From Limnanthes douglasii subsp. nivea (Eukaryota; Streptophyta; Magnoliopsida; Brassicales; Limnanthaceae), in the NCBI GenBank assembly GCA_036936605.1, contig JAUPFV010000001.1:156583187-156647186 (forward strand): a stretch of 64,000 nucleotides of DNA, written 5' to 3'. The notes under the pieces are model-generated. The model saw nothing but the letters and a program-made list of their open reading frames with translations, did not search any database and was not told the DNA's origin. Positions 52,922 through 64,000 of this stretch are shown here, piece by piece. Made by a program: the position numbers and the translations under genes. Numbering within the stretch: position 1 is the first letter of the stretch; every line of letters begins with the position of its first letter.

Positions 52922-54744
52922 TATATGTCTGGTTTTTTTCTTCCTCATATTCATTAAATTAGTATATAGACAAATGCAAGCCTGCTAAAGACGGTAGACG
53001 AAACATAAGTACAAATAAAATGGGAAGTTACTGCATCAAACGTGTAAACTTGTAAAAGGGGTATCCAGCATAGGAAATTAGGGTCTCTTCCTGAGTTTCG
53101 AATTTAAGGACAACTTGGTTTCATATTTTGATTTGATGACAAAGATTACTTAATTGAAGCTGTCGTGGACTATTATAAGAAGTTTTAGCACATGGTATGC
53201 TCTACTTATAACGTTGAATGATATTTTTAAACCCTATATGGATATAAAAATATCGAGTTAGTAAAGTTATTGAAAAGGGCAGGGTTCTTCTCGGCAGAAT
53301 CAATACAAAATTGGTCGGTCAATTTAGCGAATCAAAATTACAATCTCACATTTAAAATTAAATTTTCAAAAGAATACGAGCTTCAAATGAGAAATTAAAT
53401 TTTCAAAAAAACAACAACTACAAACGAGATACCTCAACAACATATTAGTAGCAACTATTCGTCGTAAAAATGAATACATAATATGACTTCGTCAATGAAT
53501 ATTCTGAATAAATTTTTAGTCCTCATCAAAGAATTCGTTTTATAATTTGAACTTCCAAAAATTCAAACTACAAACGAGTTGTTAAGTCGTTCGCCATAAA
53601 ATAAATCTCCATCTTTATGCTCGACAGAACTATAAGCTGAGTAATCTTCATCTTCATGATTGAAAAGGCTATAAGCCAAATGATCTCCATCTGCATGATA
53701 GAAAAATCTATCAGAAAAGTTTTCAACATGTTATACATCAAGTGATCTTCATCTTCATCTCATGTTTATGTGTTTGTTGCATACTTTTCTCCATCCCTAC
53801 AATTAGCGACGAGTCACTAACCACATTTACGAGCTACGTAAGGGGCCATATTGAGCTCACACCATAGAGTCTATAATACGAATGAGCTAATTGGCCACGT
53901 TTAGGGGCTACGCAAAGGTTTTACTAAGCCTAATACATTGTACACGGTATATTAGAGAACTGATAGGGTCAACATGATCTCGCCGCGAAGAAGCTAAGTA
54001 GCAAGTCTCATTCATAGCTACACAATGAGCCATATTGAGCTTGACCTTGTAAGGAAACACAAAACTTGAACAAACGCATAGATCTCCACTCACACAATTA
54101 TTCGTCACGCTACCAAACGCTTTCTCATACAAGCGCCGCTATGTTGCTTACATGTCTACTGTCTACGCAAAATTGCCTACGATATTCGGTAAACTCTCCA
54201 TCACAAGGTCCACAACATACTCACATAAAGCAAGTACATCTATATATAGCATTCACTTTATTTTCACCAAATACTAAGGGGCTACAGATCCATATCCAAC
54301 AAAAATCGAAGCATACCAAAGAAAGAGGTAATATCATAGCAACCTACTAATTGTTAGTTGTACTCTTTTCCTGTGGCAAAATAGAGTTTTTTATCCTCAA
54401 GGGAAGTTTGGCCGGCAAATATTTTTAACGAGGCAGGAACAATTAAGTACGAACCAAGTCAGAGTCGTCTTCGATAATAGTTCAGCTAGAAAATTAATAT
54501 AACCAAACCCTATGACTTTCCAGAGTCTAGCCAACATGGTTGGCATAGTTTCTTCGACATGATCCATAACGTCTCAATAAAAAATATCATTGAAGATAGA
54601 GCTACGAAAACTGACAAAATAAAACAAACAAACTCCCTCAAAAGCAAACAAGAGCAAGAAGATTACACTATCCAGATATTATATGCGACTATTATATAGT
54701 CCTTAAGTTTCGCTACACTCCAACTCAAGGACTAGGGGGACTTC
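52922..54744 (+). other. Gypsy K-left, 3' internal region
   Basis: Non-coding sequence leading into the LTR at 54745. GCTACGNAANGGGCCATATT-like words recur at about 53833, 53910 and 54020. The part from about 53600 is related, in reverse complement, to the region after 56161 (for instance TAATAATTAGT and GGCATGCTTCGATTTTT there against GAAGCATACC and ACTAATTGTTAG at 54310-54350). I see no pol domain. The run AAGGACTAGGGGGACTTC (54728-54744) is a plausible polypurine tract. Confidence 0.55.
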
Positions 54745-55076
54745 TGATAAAGAAATATTCCGTATATAATATCCGAATAAAAATACAATGTATTTATAAT
54801 TTAATTAGACGCTTATTATTGCATATTTATTATTTATATTATGTAACGAATATAAATAAATAGGTAGAGAGAAACGTTTATATAATAAATAGAAATAAAT
54901 AGGGAGAGACCAAAAGTCTCACAATAGGAGCTGAGTTCGAGATGTAAATGAGGAGATTGAATACAGTAATAAAACTACACATTTTTCTTCCTTTTTCTTT
55001 ATGTTCCTTTCTCTTTTTCTCTCTCTTTTTCTATCAGAATGGTTTAGGTAATTTATTATAAATATATCCCTAACAC
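54745..55076 (+). repeat. 3' LTR of Gypsy K-left
   Basis: Begins TGATAAAGAAATATTCCG and probably ends near CCCTAACA at 55076. The first 90 bp match, in reverse complement, the segment ending at 56161. The right end is approximate. A pyrimidine-rich stretch lies at 54975-55035. Confidence 0.65.
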
Positions 55077-55840
55077 ACAACAACTGAAGCATATGGGCAT
55101 GTCTTCAAGAAATGAATATTTAATCTGTCTTAGGGCGCTGAACTATTGAGTACTTATCATTTCTTGTTATATGGGTATGTATGTTTGTTATATTCCTAAA
55201 ATGACGACGTATTATGCTCTCAATGCATGTCTTTTATGATAGACCCAAAATGACAGAATATCGATTCTTTATTATATGGATCTCTAATACAAATGACGCT
55301 TCACCGTTTCTTTTTTTATCAAATTTCTCTAATAATATAGCAATAGTGGCATGTAATTAATGTTAATATTTTTTGGAAACAAGTATTCATTGACACATAA
55401 CACTAAATAAATTAACTTTACTCACATTCAATATGTGATACATACAATTTTCTACAGAGTTCATCTCATAGCCAATTAAAGTGATGATCTTAAGAAATAT
55501 ATGATACCATTGGCGAAACTACTTTAGCCCATATATTATTTTTAGCCTACATATCATCGACTTTTTATCTTCATAATAAGGTTTTTATATGTAAATGGTT
55601 TCCTTAATATCTCCATTGAAAATGGTGTCTTAACATCCATCTGATGAAGCTTTAGGTAAAAATGAGCAACTACGACCAATTTTTTTCTAATTAAGTCATT
55701 TGATGTATCGTAAAAAAGATCTAAGAATAGTTAATTTATTCTCGGTCAATATAATCTTTTGCTACATGATGCACTTTATATTTTCCCATTTTTTCAAACA
55801 TCCTGTGTTTTTTTAAATATCTATTTGTAACCAAATTTTA
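55077..55840. other. spacer between the two opposed LTRs
   Basis: About 760 bp of AT-rich sequence with no recognised gene. A few phrases near 55560-55700 may be decayed Copia RT on the - strand but are too short to claim. Confidence 0.45.
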
Positions 55841-56161
55841 TGAGATAAAACCCGATCAAACACCAAAATCATACAAAAAGGAAAAAAGATAGAAAAATAA
55901 AAAATGGTATAATAATATTATTGTATAAAATCTGATCCCATTACAATGAGAGTTTTTACTCTTATTTATACAAATTCTACAAGACTTTTCACTCTCTCTT
56001 TATTTAACTATGTCTGTTACATAGACCTTTCACTCTTTTCTTATTTATCTCTTTCCCTTACATATTTTAGATAATAAATGTGTAATAATATCAAGTATAA
56101 TTAAATCATAAATATACTTTATTATCATTCAGATATTATATACGGAATATGGTTTTATCAT
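55841..56161 (-). repeat. 3' LTR of Gypsy K-right, inverted
   Basis: In sense (-) orientation begins TGATAAAACCATATTCCG and runs about 321 bp to TTTTATCTCA. Its start matches the LTR at 54745; the sequence upstream in sense (CCAACTGAAAGACTAGGACG, 56182-56163 region) matches the polypurine-tract region of K-left. Confidence 0.65.
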
Positions 56162-57030
56162 GACTCGTCCTAGTCTTTCAGTTGGAGTGTAGTGAAACTT
56201 AAGAACTATACAATGGTCGAATATAATATCTAGATAGTATAATCTTCTTATTCTTCCTTGTATTTGAATGAAGCTTGATTTTTTCTTTTTGTCAGTTTTA
56301 TAGCTCCGTCTTCATTTATCTTTTTTACCGAGCCGTCTTTGATCATGCCAAAGTAACTATGCCAGCCATGTTGTCTAGACTCATAAAATCCTTAAGGCTC
56401 GGTAAAGAGCTCAATTCAGGATAAAATCCTCTATTTTATTAAAGAGAAAATAGTACAACTAATAATTAGTATATTTTTAGGGTGTTACCTGTTTCTTTGG
56501 CATGCTTCGATTTTTTACTGATGTGGATAAGTAATCCCCTTATTCTTTGCTAAAATATGAAGTAATGAATATATTTACTTGTATTCATTTTACATGAGTA
56601 TGTTAGGCTATAGTTATCACGACCTTTATATTAGATTATTTACCGAACTATTGTAAATGAGTGTAGATAGATTGTACGTATGTAGGAAACAATGTGGCAT
56701 TTTCCTTTCTTGTCGTGGGGTCAGTATATATATGACTCGTGCATCAAGGTACAATATGGCCTCTTGCGTAGCCTTTATTGGCTTGCTTATTCAACCGATA
56801 AATTCTTTGCATACGGTGTATGCATGTCTGAAATTGATATCCTGCATAAACAAGACTTATCGCTTTTAGATGTTGTCATGAGCTCTTAAGGGGACCGTAG
56901 AGTACATTAGCGACGACGGTGTAGATTCTGATGAGTTTGACAATGATGAAGTTGGGATCGATGGTGGGGATCAGGGAATATATGAATTGGTTTTGGATCT
57001 CATAGATATGACGCATTGAGAGATGCGCCA
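56162..57030 (-). other. Gypsy K-right, 3' internal region
   Basis: Inverted, diverged relative of about 53600-54744. The last part (about 56890-57020) on the + strand reads an acidic run VDSDEFDNDEVGIDGGDQ with a stop soon after; origin unknown. Small frames at 56657-56889 are not convincing genes. Confidence 0.5.
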
Positions 57031-59900
57031 CCCGTTTTAGCAAGATTTATCTGGGCTTCTCGTGTTTCTTCGTTGAAAAACGGAGAAGAGCCATAGTGAG
57101 TGGAGACGGATAAGCCGATGCTAAGTTAATGGAACAGTTTTGACTCGGTGTTCGATTTCCCTAAATAATATAACAAATAATATATACATATATATATATA
57201 TATGTACATACCCAAATAATAGTTTGCAAACATGCACACACTTACCTTTGAAAATGTTAGCTTTGTTTATTTACTGAAGAAAATTATCAAGAAGAGTGAG
57301 CCACTCATAGTGAAGACTTTGCCTGCGAGTGAAAAATCATCATCCTCAAATTCTTCTACCTCTCGACTACCACCTCGCTGACAATGGTTGATGTTATTTT
57401 GTTGTTTGTAATGTTCTTACTTTCTTCACCTTTGTCGGTTCAAATATTAGCATTCACATTTGTATTATTTAAATTATAATGCTTATGTAATTATCTTATA
57501 CTAAGAATAGACCAAGAGGTTTCAACCATGTTTGTGGCAACTGGTACATACTCTAGTGGAACTTCTTTATCTGCTAATAAATCCATTAGAAAATAGTTCT
57601 GTTTACCATGATCCATATTCTATTGTACCATGTCCAATTGTTTCCGGTGTGTATCTCATTCATAATGTGTATGTGAGCATTTAGTTTATGTACTATAAGT
57701 ATGTGAGATAGTATGTAGGAATGCTTATTGTACTCATAATATTATAATATATAATACATAGATATGCAAAATATAAAAATATGTAAATCATATGTAATGT
57801 AAGCATACTCGTGCACACACAATAAACACAAACAAATTATGTAATATACTACAATTACTTATATAAAAAACATATAAATACACAAATACACACCAGATGT
57901 ATCAAATGTGTCGAAACTTATATAATAATCACACTATGATTTATTAATATATTGCAATATCAACATCCTAACAATTTAATACATATGTGGTGAACAAACA
58001 TATTAAAAGACAAGTATAAACATTATATATGCACTATCTTCTATACAACATCGAATAGTTGTAAGTTACTATATATATACACGAAATACCACTATGTGTT
58101 AAATTTTATGTATAAAAAATAGTACGTCTTATTATATCAATATAGTGTGTACTTTACATTGTGCATATATAACCAAAATCTAAGCAAAAATAATGGATTA
58201 AAAACCTTAGTTTTACCAAACAAATATCAGATCTTTTTGAATGAGATCTTGGAGGGGGATAATGGTGCTGAACTTGTGAAAGAAGTGGTTAAAAATGATG
58301 CTCTCGTGGTGTCTATTATATCATAAAAGATTGTTTCTGAATGTACCGAGGTGTTGAAAGTGTGACCTTATTTTCAAAAAACGTTGAGACGATATGTAAT
58401 TTCTTTATCTCTTGTTCCGTAACAAAATAAATTATGATGTGGTGTGAATCAGAAGTTGTCTCAATTTATTTTCATCGTAAATTTTTAGATTATCCAAAGT
58501 GTGTATCCTTAAAAATCATTCTTGTTTGAGTAAATTTACTAAGATGATTTAATTTGTGTCCCTTGTCATGGACCCTATTGGATGAGTTTCTTATATTCGT
58601 TGATCATTGTTGAAACTGTACAAACAGTATTTTAATACTTATTTTATATATGTGCCTGTATTTTCATATCCTATTCAAAGTAGTCTATGTATTCTATAAT
58701 CTCTATATGTGTCATGGAACGTCATGTCATATTCTAGTAGCCATCGTATTATATAATCCATGTTTAGTTATCATTAACCGCTCCATAAATGAGACCACAT
58801 CGTAATATTATAGTGAATGCCTAATGATATTTATATAAACTCTTACCTTTATAATAAGGGTATAAGCCCTCTAGTGGGATATCCCTTATCAAGCCCCCCT
58901 TATAATTAGTGAATCAAATAAAAATATTTGTACAAGGATTATCTTTAAAAATTTATAAGGTAAGGTTTATCTTCTAGAAGTTATACCAGTTCATATTAAA
59001 TAGTCAAGTTACTTAATGTGATAACTTACACACAGACTATCAGATGTTAATATATATCAACCAATGAAGATGAACGGTGGGTTGATGTGACATTGTTGAC
59101 CTTTCGTATTCACAATTATTGATTTGACTAACTCATTTATGAACCAGTGATCCCAATTTTAAATCGTGGATAAAGATACGTTTTAGCAACCCGTATAAAA
59201 GAAAATGTAAAATCATTATTTCCTTTTTTTTATTCAAATTTCTCTCTCTTTAAGTGTTTATAATATAACGTGATACCCTGATGTTGCGCTTGTGCATATT
59301 TTGGAATTATTTAGTGAAGAAAATTAGTATCTAGCCTAGGTCGTTTGAAGCAATATCCTCTTACATAGTCATGGTACATGGGTTTAAGTTAGATATATTT
59401 TTCGTTTCTCTTAGTTTTTCCTTTTAAGTTTAGTAGCATAGAGGTAAGAGTTGTGATATGTTAGACATTATCCGCTCCTATAACACATATATTATTCAAT
59501 CACATCCGTTGAACGACCATGCATTTGGTCATTCTGGTGAAATAGGTAGTTGTTAAAGTAATACGACCAATTTTGCATCAAAAATATATTCTGATGAAAC
59601 CCAATATGATAGCCATCCCCTTATTGATCGCAAGACATTGCACACAAATATTTTATTATTAACTAAATTAATGGATCTATTTCGAGACATAATCTCAATA
59701 ACCACCCTTGAAAATATCAATCATGTTGATGCATAAACTTTTAAAAATCCATGCCAAAATGTCTCTTTCATTGTAGCCATACAAGGTACTTTAAAATAAT
59801 GATATATTTTTCCTAAAAATAGTTTATTCATGGAATTCTTTCAATCTCAAACATTATAGATGATGTCAAACTAAGGTTGCTTGTATAATTGAACCTTCCA
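57031..59900. other. AT-rich, no gene seen
   Basis: Long AT-rich stretch with (TA)n around 57185-57215 that forms an imperfect palindrome (ATATACATATATATATATAT then GTACATA). I see no RT, transposase, LTR pair or RNA gene. Confidence 0.5.
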
Positions 59901-61640
59901 GCTGATATGTGAGACAAAAAAGTTTGTTTCTTTTAGATGACCATGAACTAGGGAGTCCAATTTTAACTGCATCTAAAATTATTGGAGTTTTTTTTAATAC
60001 ATACAAACATGTCTATCACAAATATCCCCAAATGGGAAGAAATTATCCTGAAGAATCATGTTACTATATTACAAATCCTATCACATTGCAGCCTTTTTAT
60101 TACTTTAACCCTAATAGTATACATATGGTTGCACAGAACATGCATGACATGTACGATACATGGAAACACACCTCTTTTTTTATATTATTCGTAACTAGGC
60201 ATCCAACTCATCAATTGGTTGCGGTCAAGCCGAATAGAGATGTTTAATGGAAAGTAAGGAAATATTGAAATTGTGCTACTGATTATCAACATATTTTGTG
60301 GTTCATGCTAAGTTATTTAGCTACTTAATCTGTATTATTCATTTTTTTTTGTAGATAATCTTTGATACAGACAATATTATCCGACCCACGCGTTAGACCG
60401 ATAAAATATTATACTGATATTTACTTTGTAATATAACCAAAAAAATCTTTAGTTGTGAAGGTATTAAGTGTGGTAATGAGTAAATGTGTTTAGTATTAAT
60501 GAATTGGTGGGATAGAATAGTAAAAAATAGGCTAATCATTTAGGTTCATGCCCCACCACTATTATTATATAAAGTAATATATATTCTCCTGGAAATGGGG
60601 AACACTTATTAATTTTTTACACCTTTTGATCGTTCATCTCTCTAGAATTCACATTTTAGCTTATCTCTCTAACGTTTGTGTCACTCAGTTCGAACCTTTG
60701 AAATTGTTTCCCCTCTGATAGCTTTGGAGTCATCAATTGTGATTACAGTTGGATCCTAGAGGGGTACCCCGATACAAAAATCTAAAACCTTTAGTGTCCT
60801 AAGATTGTATTCAGATTCTAGCTGGAGATGAATTATGAGATGTAGGTGAATCATTCGGTATTTACATAAATAATAAAAATTAGAGAAAGTTATGATCAAT
60901 TAGTGTGAGCGTCTCAGGCCCAAGATCAGTGTGAAAAACAAGAATACTAACTAACTATAGAAGAACATAGGGATCGGCTATATATTTAATTATTTTATTT
61001 GAAATTGCAAAAAGAACTAATAATAGTTCAACTAAGAAGGTCTGATCATAAATTCAGAAAGTTGGAGGGGAAGAAGTTTCTAAGGAAAATAACGTTGAGT
61101 CTTATTCTTTACCAAATGAGGAAAATTAGCAAGAAAATTAGTTTCGATCAGAAAAAAGCCACCATTCCTTGAAAAATGAGAAACATTCCAGATATCAGTA
61201 TAGTATTTCAGAATTTAGTGATTTATTATATCTTTGACTCAAATAAGTTTTCGTCTTCTCTAGAGAGGGATCGCCACCATGGGAAAAATAAAAGCTATGG
61301 TGGTAAGCGTCATTAAAAGAGGAATTCCATGGGGTATCAAGGTTCCAAGTGAGAGGGTGACTCGAAAAAATAATGTGAATCATCTGATACGGAAGAACCT
61401 TCTAAGGTTAACGATAAGGTGATATCAAGAGGTAAGGTTGGCCGACAACAAACTATAGTACATATCAGAGAAAGTCCAGTTCTATTGCAAGTAGCTTTGG
61501 GGATCCAGAGTTATGGTTACCAAGTAAACAACCAATTCGCAAATTTATCCTAGCAAGATCTTTATACAACATCTAATGATGGCCACTACTATTCTTAGGG
61601 ATACAATTTGAGACAATATCTATTATTAACGGATATTATT
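59901..61640. other. no recognised gene; possible Gypsy L leader
   Basis: A 112-codon frame (59909-60247) has no motif I know and AT-driven composition. From about 60600 to 60720 there are CTCTCTA-rich words followed by GTTGGATCCTAGAGGGGTAC, which could be the end of a 5' LTR and leader of the Gypsy element to the right. No LTR boundary can be fixed without the second copy. Confidence 0.35.
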
Positions 61641-61659
61641 TCTAGACACGTACCAAAGC

Positions 61660-62140
61660 GCTTTGATATATCAAAAATGGAGAAGTTTGATGATAATATG
61701 GATTTGTATAATCATCTTAAGTAGTTTGAAATATTTATAATGAATTATGACGATAACGATAAATTGATATGTAGCGTTTTCTCTCAAGCCTTTAAAGGCA
61801 GTAATTTAAAATGGTACAACCAACATTCTTAAGTATCTAACAAGAATTTTGATATCTTCTAGTCAAAGTTTAGATGACATTTAATGGTGAGTAAGAGATG
61901 TGGGGGAATGAAAACATGATAATCATAGCAGATAGTTGGTTCAGGAGAGTCTGAAATATTATACCAAACATTTTGTTCTAATGAAAATTAACCATGATGA
62001 TTGTTATGAGAAAGTTTCTATTGCTTCTTTTCGACAAGAGATTCTCCGCAGATAATTGGCTCATAAAGTTACTAAAAATAAAGCTTTAAATTTTGGTGAT
62101 TTATGGTTGAGGTCAAAGAAAAGATCAAAGTGGAAGAATA
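61660..62140 (+). pseudogene. Gypsy L gag remnant
   Basis: Reads MEKFDDNMDLYNHLK, stop, FEIFIMNYDDNDKLICSVFS then QAFKGSNLKWYNQHS, followed by stops. This is the plant Ty3/Gypsy gag pattern (YDG..DP..HL..F, M....D....LF..SL.G.A..WY..L). Later sequence near 61940-62060 is codable as the second half. Many stops show long decay. Confidence 0.7.
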
Positions 62141-63039
62141 TAAGAGATTAAAGTTGACCCTCTTGCAAAGATAAATTCAATAGTCATCTCCTCCACTTTA
62201 TCAATAATAGGTTCAAAGTTTTCAGCCCATGCAGTGACTACCTTTAAACCGAGAGGCATATGTCAAATACCGCCTAGACCTAGGGTAAACCAACAACTTC
62301 AAAGTCAGCAATAGTGACCCAGAGAAATACAATGGGTCTGACCTAATAACTATGCATAATTGAAAGAGAGCATCGCTATTATTTTTTATAAGAAACGGAA
62401 TTTGGTTCAATTCTAGAAACCCCTCCTAATTCAGAGTCCAAGAGAATGATGAAATAACCGATTTTGAAAGTATCAAAATGATGTCGGCACGCGATAAGAG
62501 GGACTTATAGTTTTAAAGAAAGAAATTCAAACTATGATCAAAATGATAAGTTGACCATATTTGTTAAGAGACAATCAGGGGGTCGGTAGCAGGCTCTGAT
62601 GGGTAATCAAGCAACAACTCAGAGGGAGGTAGTCGAGTTTGCACCTAAGCAGGAAAATGCAATGGTGATAATAGGACATTTTAATGATTTTAATTGGACG
62701 CAAAATATTTAGACCTTGACCCCAACCGAATAAGTGTTCTGGTAATTGGCAATGAGAATATAGTGTCACAAACTAGCACATATTTGGGAAAAAACATGTT
62801 TGAAGTATGATTATATAAGGGAGGTTTTTGGACCTCATAAGGATGTTATGATGATCAAGGCATCTATTGAAAGAATCAAGAGGATCCTGATTCATACATG
62901 CAGGTCGACAAATATTATATTTATGTCCACTTACAAGTAAATGGAGGACCCTCTTGTCATTCTACAATAAGATAGAACAATAGTTGGAGACACTAGGTTT
63001 ACTTTTGATTTCATCGGAGAATTCTAATAGGAAGTATTA
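62141..63039 (+). other. Gypsy L gag-protease interval
   Basis: Collinear with the region between gag and protease of Tat-like elements, but I can point to no zinc knuckle or protease DTG/DSG box. The scattered frames on the - strand here look like chance. Confidence 0.4.
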
Positions 63040-63300
63040 GTAGGCTGAGGGCCTTCTAAAAAAATGGTCAAAGTGTTGTTTATATTGGTGGATACACCGA
63101 CATCGTATAATGGAATTCTTAGCATGTCTTGGTTGTCAAGGGTGCATGTTATTTCCTCAAATGTCTGTGAAAGTTTGAAGTATTTAGTTGGGGATCAAGT
63201 GGAAATTTTCCATAGTAGTCAGAAAGCAGTAAGAGAGTTCTACATTTCTGCATTGGCTCTCAATACAATTAAAAGTGTTGAAACAAAGAAATAACAACAG
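63040..63300 (+). pseudogene. Gypsy L protease-RT linker remnant
   Basis: An open run at 63064-63294 reads FILVDTPTSYNGILSMSWLS, then RVHVISSNVCESLKYLVGDQ and KAVREFYISAL. This corresponds to the segment after the protease in plant Gypsy (YNAILGRPWL...ST.H...K.PT..G...GDQ..AR.CY..SL). It ends at a stop near 63292. Confidence 0.7.
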
Positions 63301-63459
63301 TTATTGGGATCTATTTTGGAGTTGAATGCAGTAGATCATCCAAGAGAGATTCCCAATTGGATAATACCCGATAATGACATTGAAATTTATACTTCACCAG
63401 CGGAGAAAGTTCAAAGATATTTTTGTTTGTTATAAGAGAACAACTGATATTGTTTTATC

Positions 63460-64000
63460 AAAAATTTGCATATGTTTTCGTGGTGTACTATGGATGTAAC
63501 AGGAGTACCTGCAAGTGTTATTTGTCACAAACTTGTTATATGTCCTAATAATCTACACCTAATACTTCAAAAAAGAATAGTGTTGTTTGTTGAAATATCT
63601 GAAACAATTGTGGTAGAAGTGAATCAGTTATCAAAAGTAGGCCACATTAGATATTCTCAATATCCGTTATGGACGGTGAATGGTGAATCATGTGTTGATT
63701 TTAATGATTTAAACAAAGCATGTCTAAATGATCCTTTTCATGTTCCTAGATTTGATCAACATGCAGATTTAACTTCAACTAACAAACTCTTATCTTTTAT
63801 GGATGAATTTACAGGGTATACACAAATACATATGAATATGGGAGACCAAGACAACACCACATTTATAACTTATAAGGGAATACTTTGTTACAAGGTGATG
63901 CCATTTGGGCTGAAAAAACAACGAGACTACTTATCAATGACAAGTGAAAAAGATTTGGTCGGGCAGATCGGAACGAATGTTGAAATCTATATTGACGACA
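63460..64000 (+). pseudogene. Gypsy L reverse transcriptase, cut by window edge
   Basis: After a damaged stretch (GVPASVICHKL, then QKRIVLFVEISETIVVEVNQ) the RT core from about 63655 is a clean frame: YPLWTVNGESCVDFNDLNKA, DPFHVPRFDQHADLTSTNKL, LSFMDEFTGYTQIHMN, TTFITYKGILCYKVMPFGLK, ending at YIDD on the last bases. The first catalytic Asp (SFMDEFTG) and the YIDD pair are present. The text after GLKK is rearranged (the usual NAGATYQR is lost). RNase H and integrase would lie beyond the window. Confidence 0.85.

Noticed and set aside
59425..59480. A-box-like word (TAGCATAGAGGTAAGAG) suggesting a SINE or tRNA
   Set aside because: No matching B box within 30-60 bp and no cloverleaf.
59909..60247. 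112-codon open frame
   Set aside because: Longest frame in an AT-rich stretch but no recognisable domain; length is within chance expectation for so much sequence.
1..64000. Host protein-coding gene, endogenous pararetrovirus or organelle-derived segment
   Set aside because: All long frames resolve to Copia, Gypsy or LINE proteins; I saw no movement-protein or coat-protein type domain with RT, and no plastid or mitochondrial gene.

Overview
The window looks like nuclear DNA of a plant, probably a eudicot, from a heterochromatic, transposon-packed region. It contains plant-type Ty1/Copia elements with initiator-Met-tRNA primer sites, Ty3/Gypsy pol of the plant Tat type, plant L1-like LINEs whose ORF1 carries a CCHC knuckle and whose ORF2 ends in an RNase H domain, a TRIM, and Stowaway, hAT-like and PIF/Harbinger-like DNA elements. 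I found no convincing host gene, tRNA, rRNA or microRNA gene. Species cannot be told from this sequence.

Layout, left to right. 1-1925: 3' part of Copia A. 2761-7740: decayed Copia C (TSD ATCAT), its 3' LTR split by a 1.3 kb hAT-like element (8-bp TSD). 7847-8330: doubtful Gypsy gag scrap. 8390-9326: complete 937-bp TRIM (TSD ACATA) whose interior is a 35-bp minisatellite. 9811-10038: Stowaway MITE. 11461-12295: 3' end of an old LINE. 12944-18803: full-length LINE E (+ strand, 17-bp TSD). About 18924-25278: LINE F (- strand), better preserved. About 25950-40920: an old Ty3/Gypsy element H (+ strand), interrupted by Copia G (26666-31517, - strand, TSD GATGT) and Copia B (32006-36517, + strand, TSD TTATC; same family as A). 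41139-47153: young Tnt1-like Copia I with an unusual leader (a second LTR plus a second primer site) and 215-bp direct repeats at its flanks. 48112-50537: Copia D (- strand; same family and same reduced architecture as C), inside an antisense-coding remnant. 51479-51717: isolated LTR. 51971-52918: PIF/Harbinger-like element with internal tandem repeats. About 53600-57000: two Gypsy 3' ends facing each other tail to tail. 57000-61600: AT-rich sequence with nothing recognised. 61660-64000: decayed Ty3/Gypsy L (gag, PR-RT linker, RT) running off the right edge.

No genes here cooperate in a host pathway. The story is one of nested insertion and decay. The relative order can be read from nesting: hAT-like element after C; G and B after H; D after its antisense-coding host sequence. 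The least damaged elements are I (one nonsense codon, about 4 LTR mismatches in 636 bp), G (two nonsense codons, about 4 LTR mismatches in 332 bp) and LINE F (two single-base homopolymer shifts in ORF2). The features most worth following are the composite leader and odd integration of Copia I, the minisatellite TRIM, the shared reduced architecture of C and D, and the conserved 8-nt ORF1/ORF2 overlap in both LINEs. All mismatch counts were made by eye.
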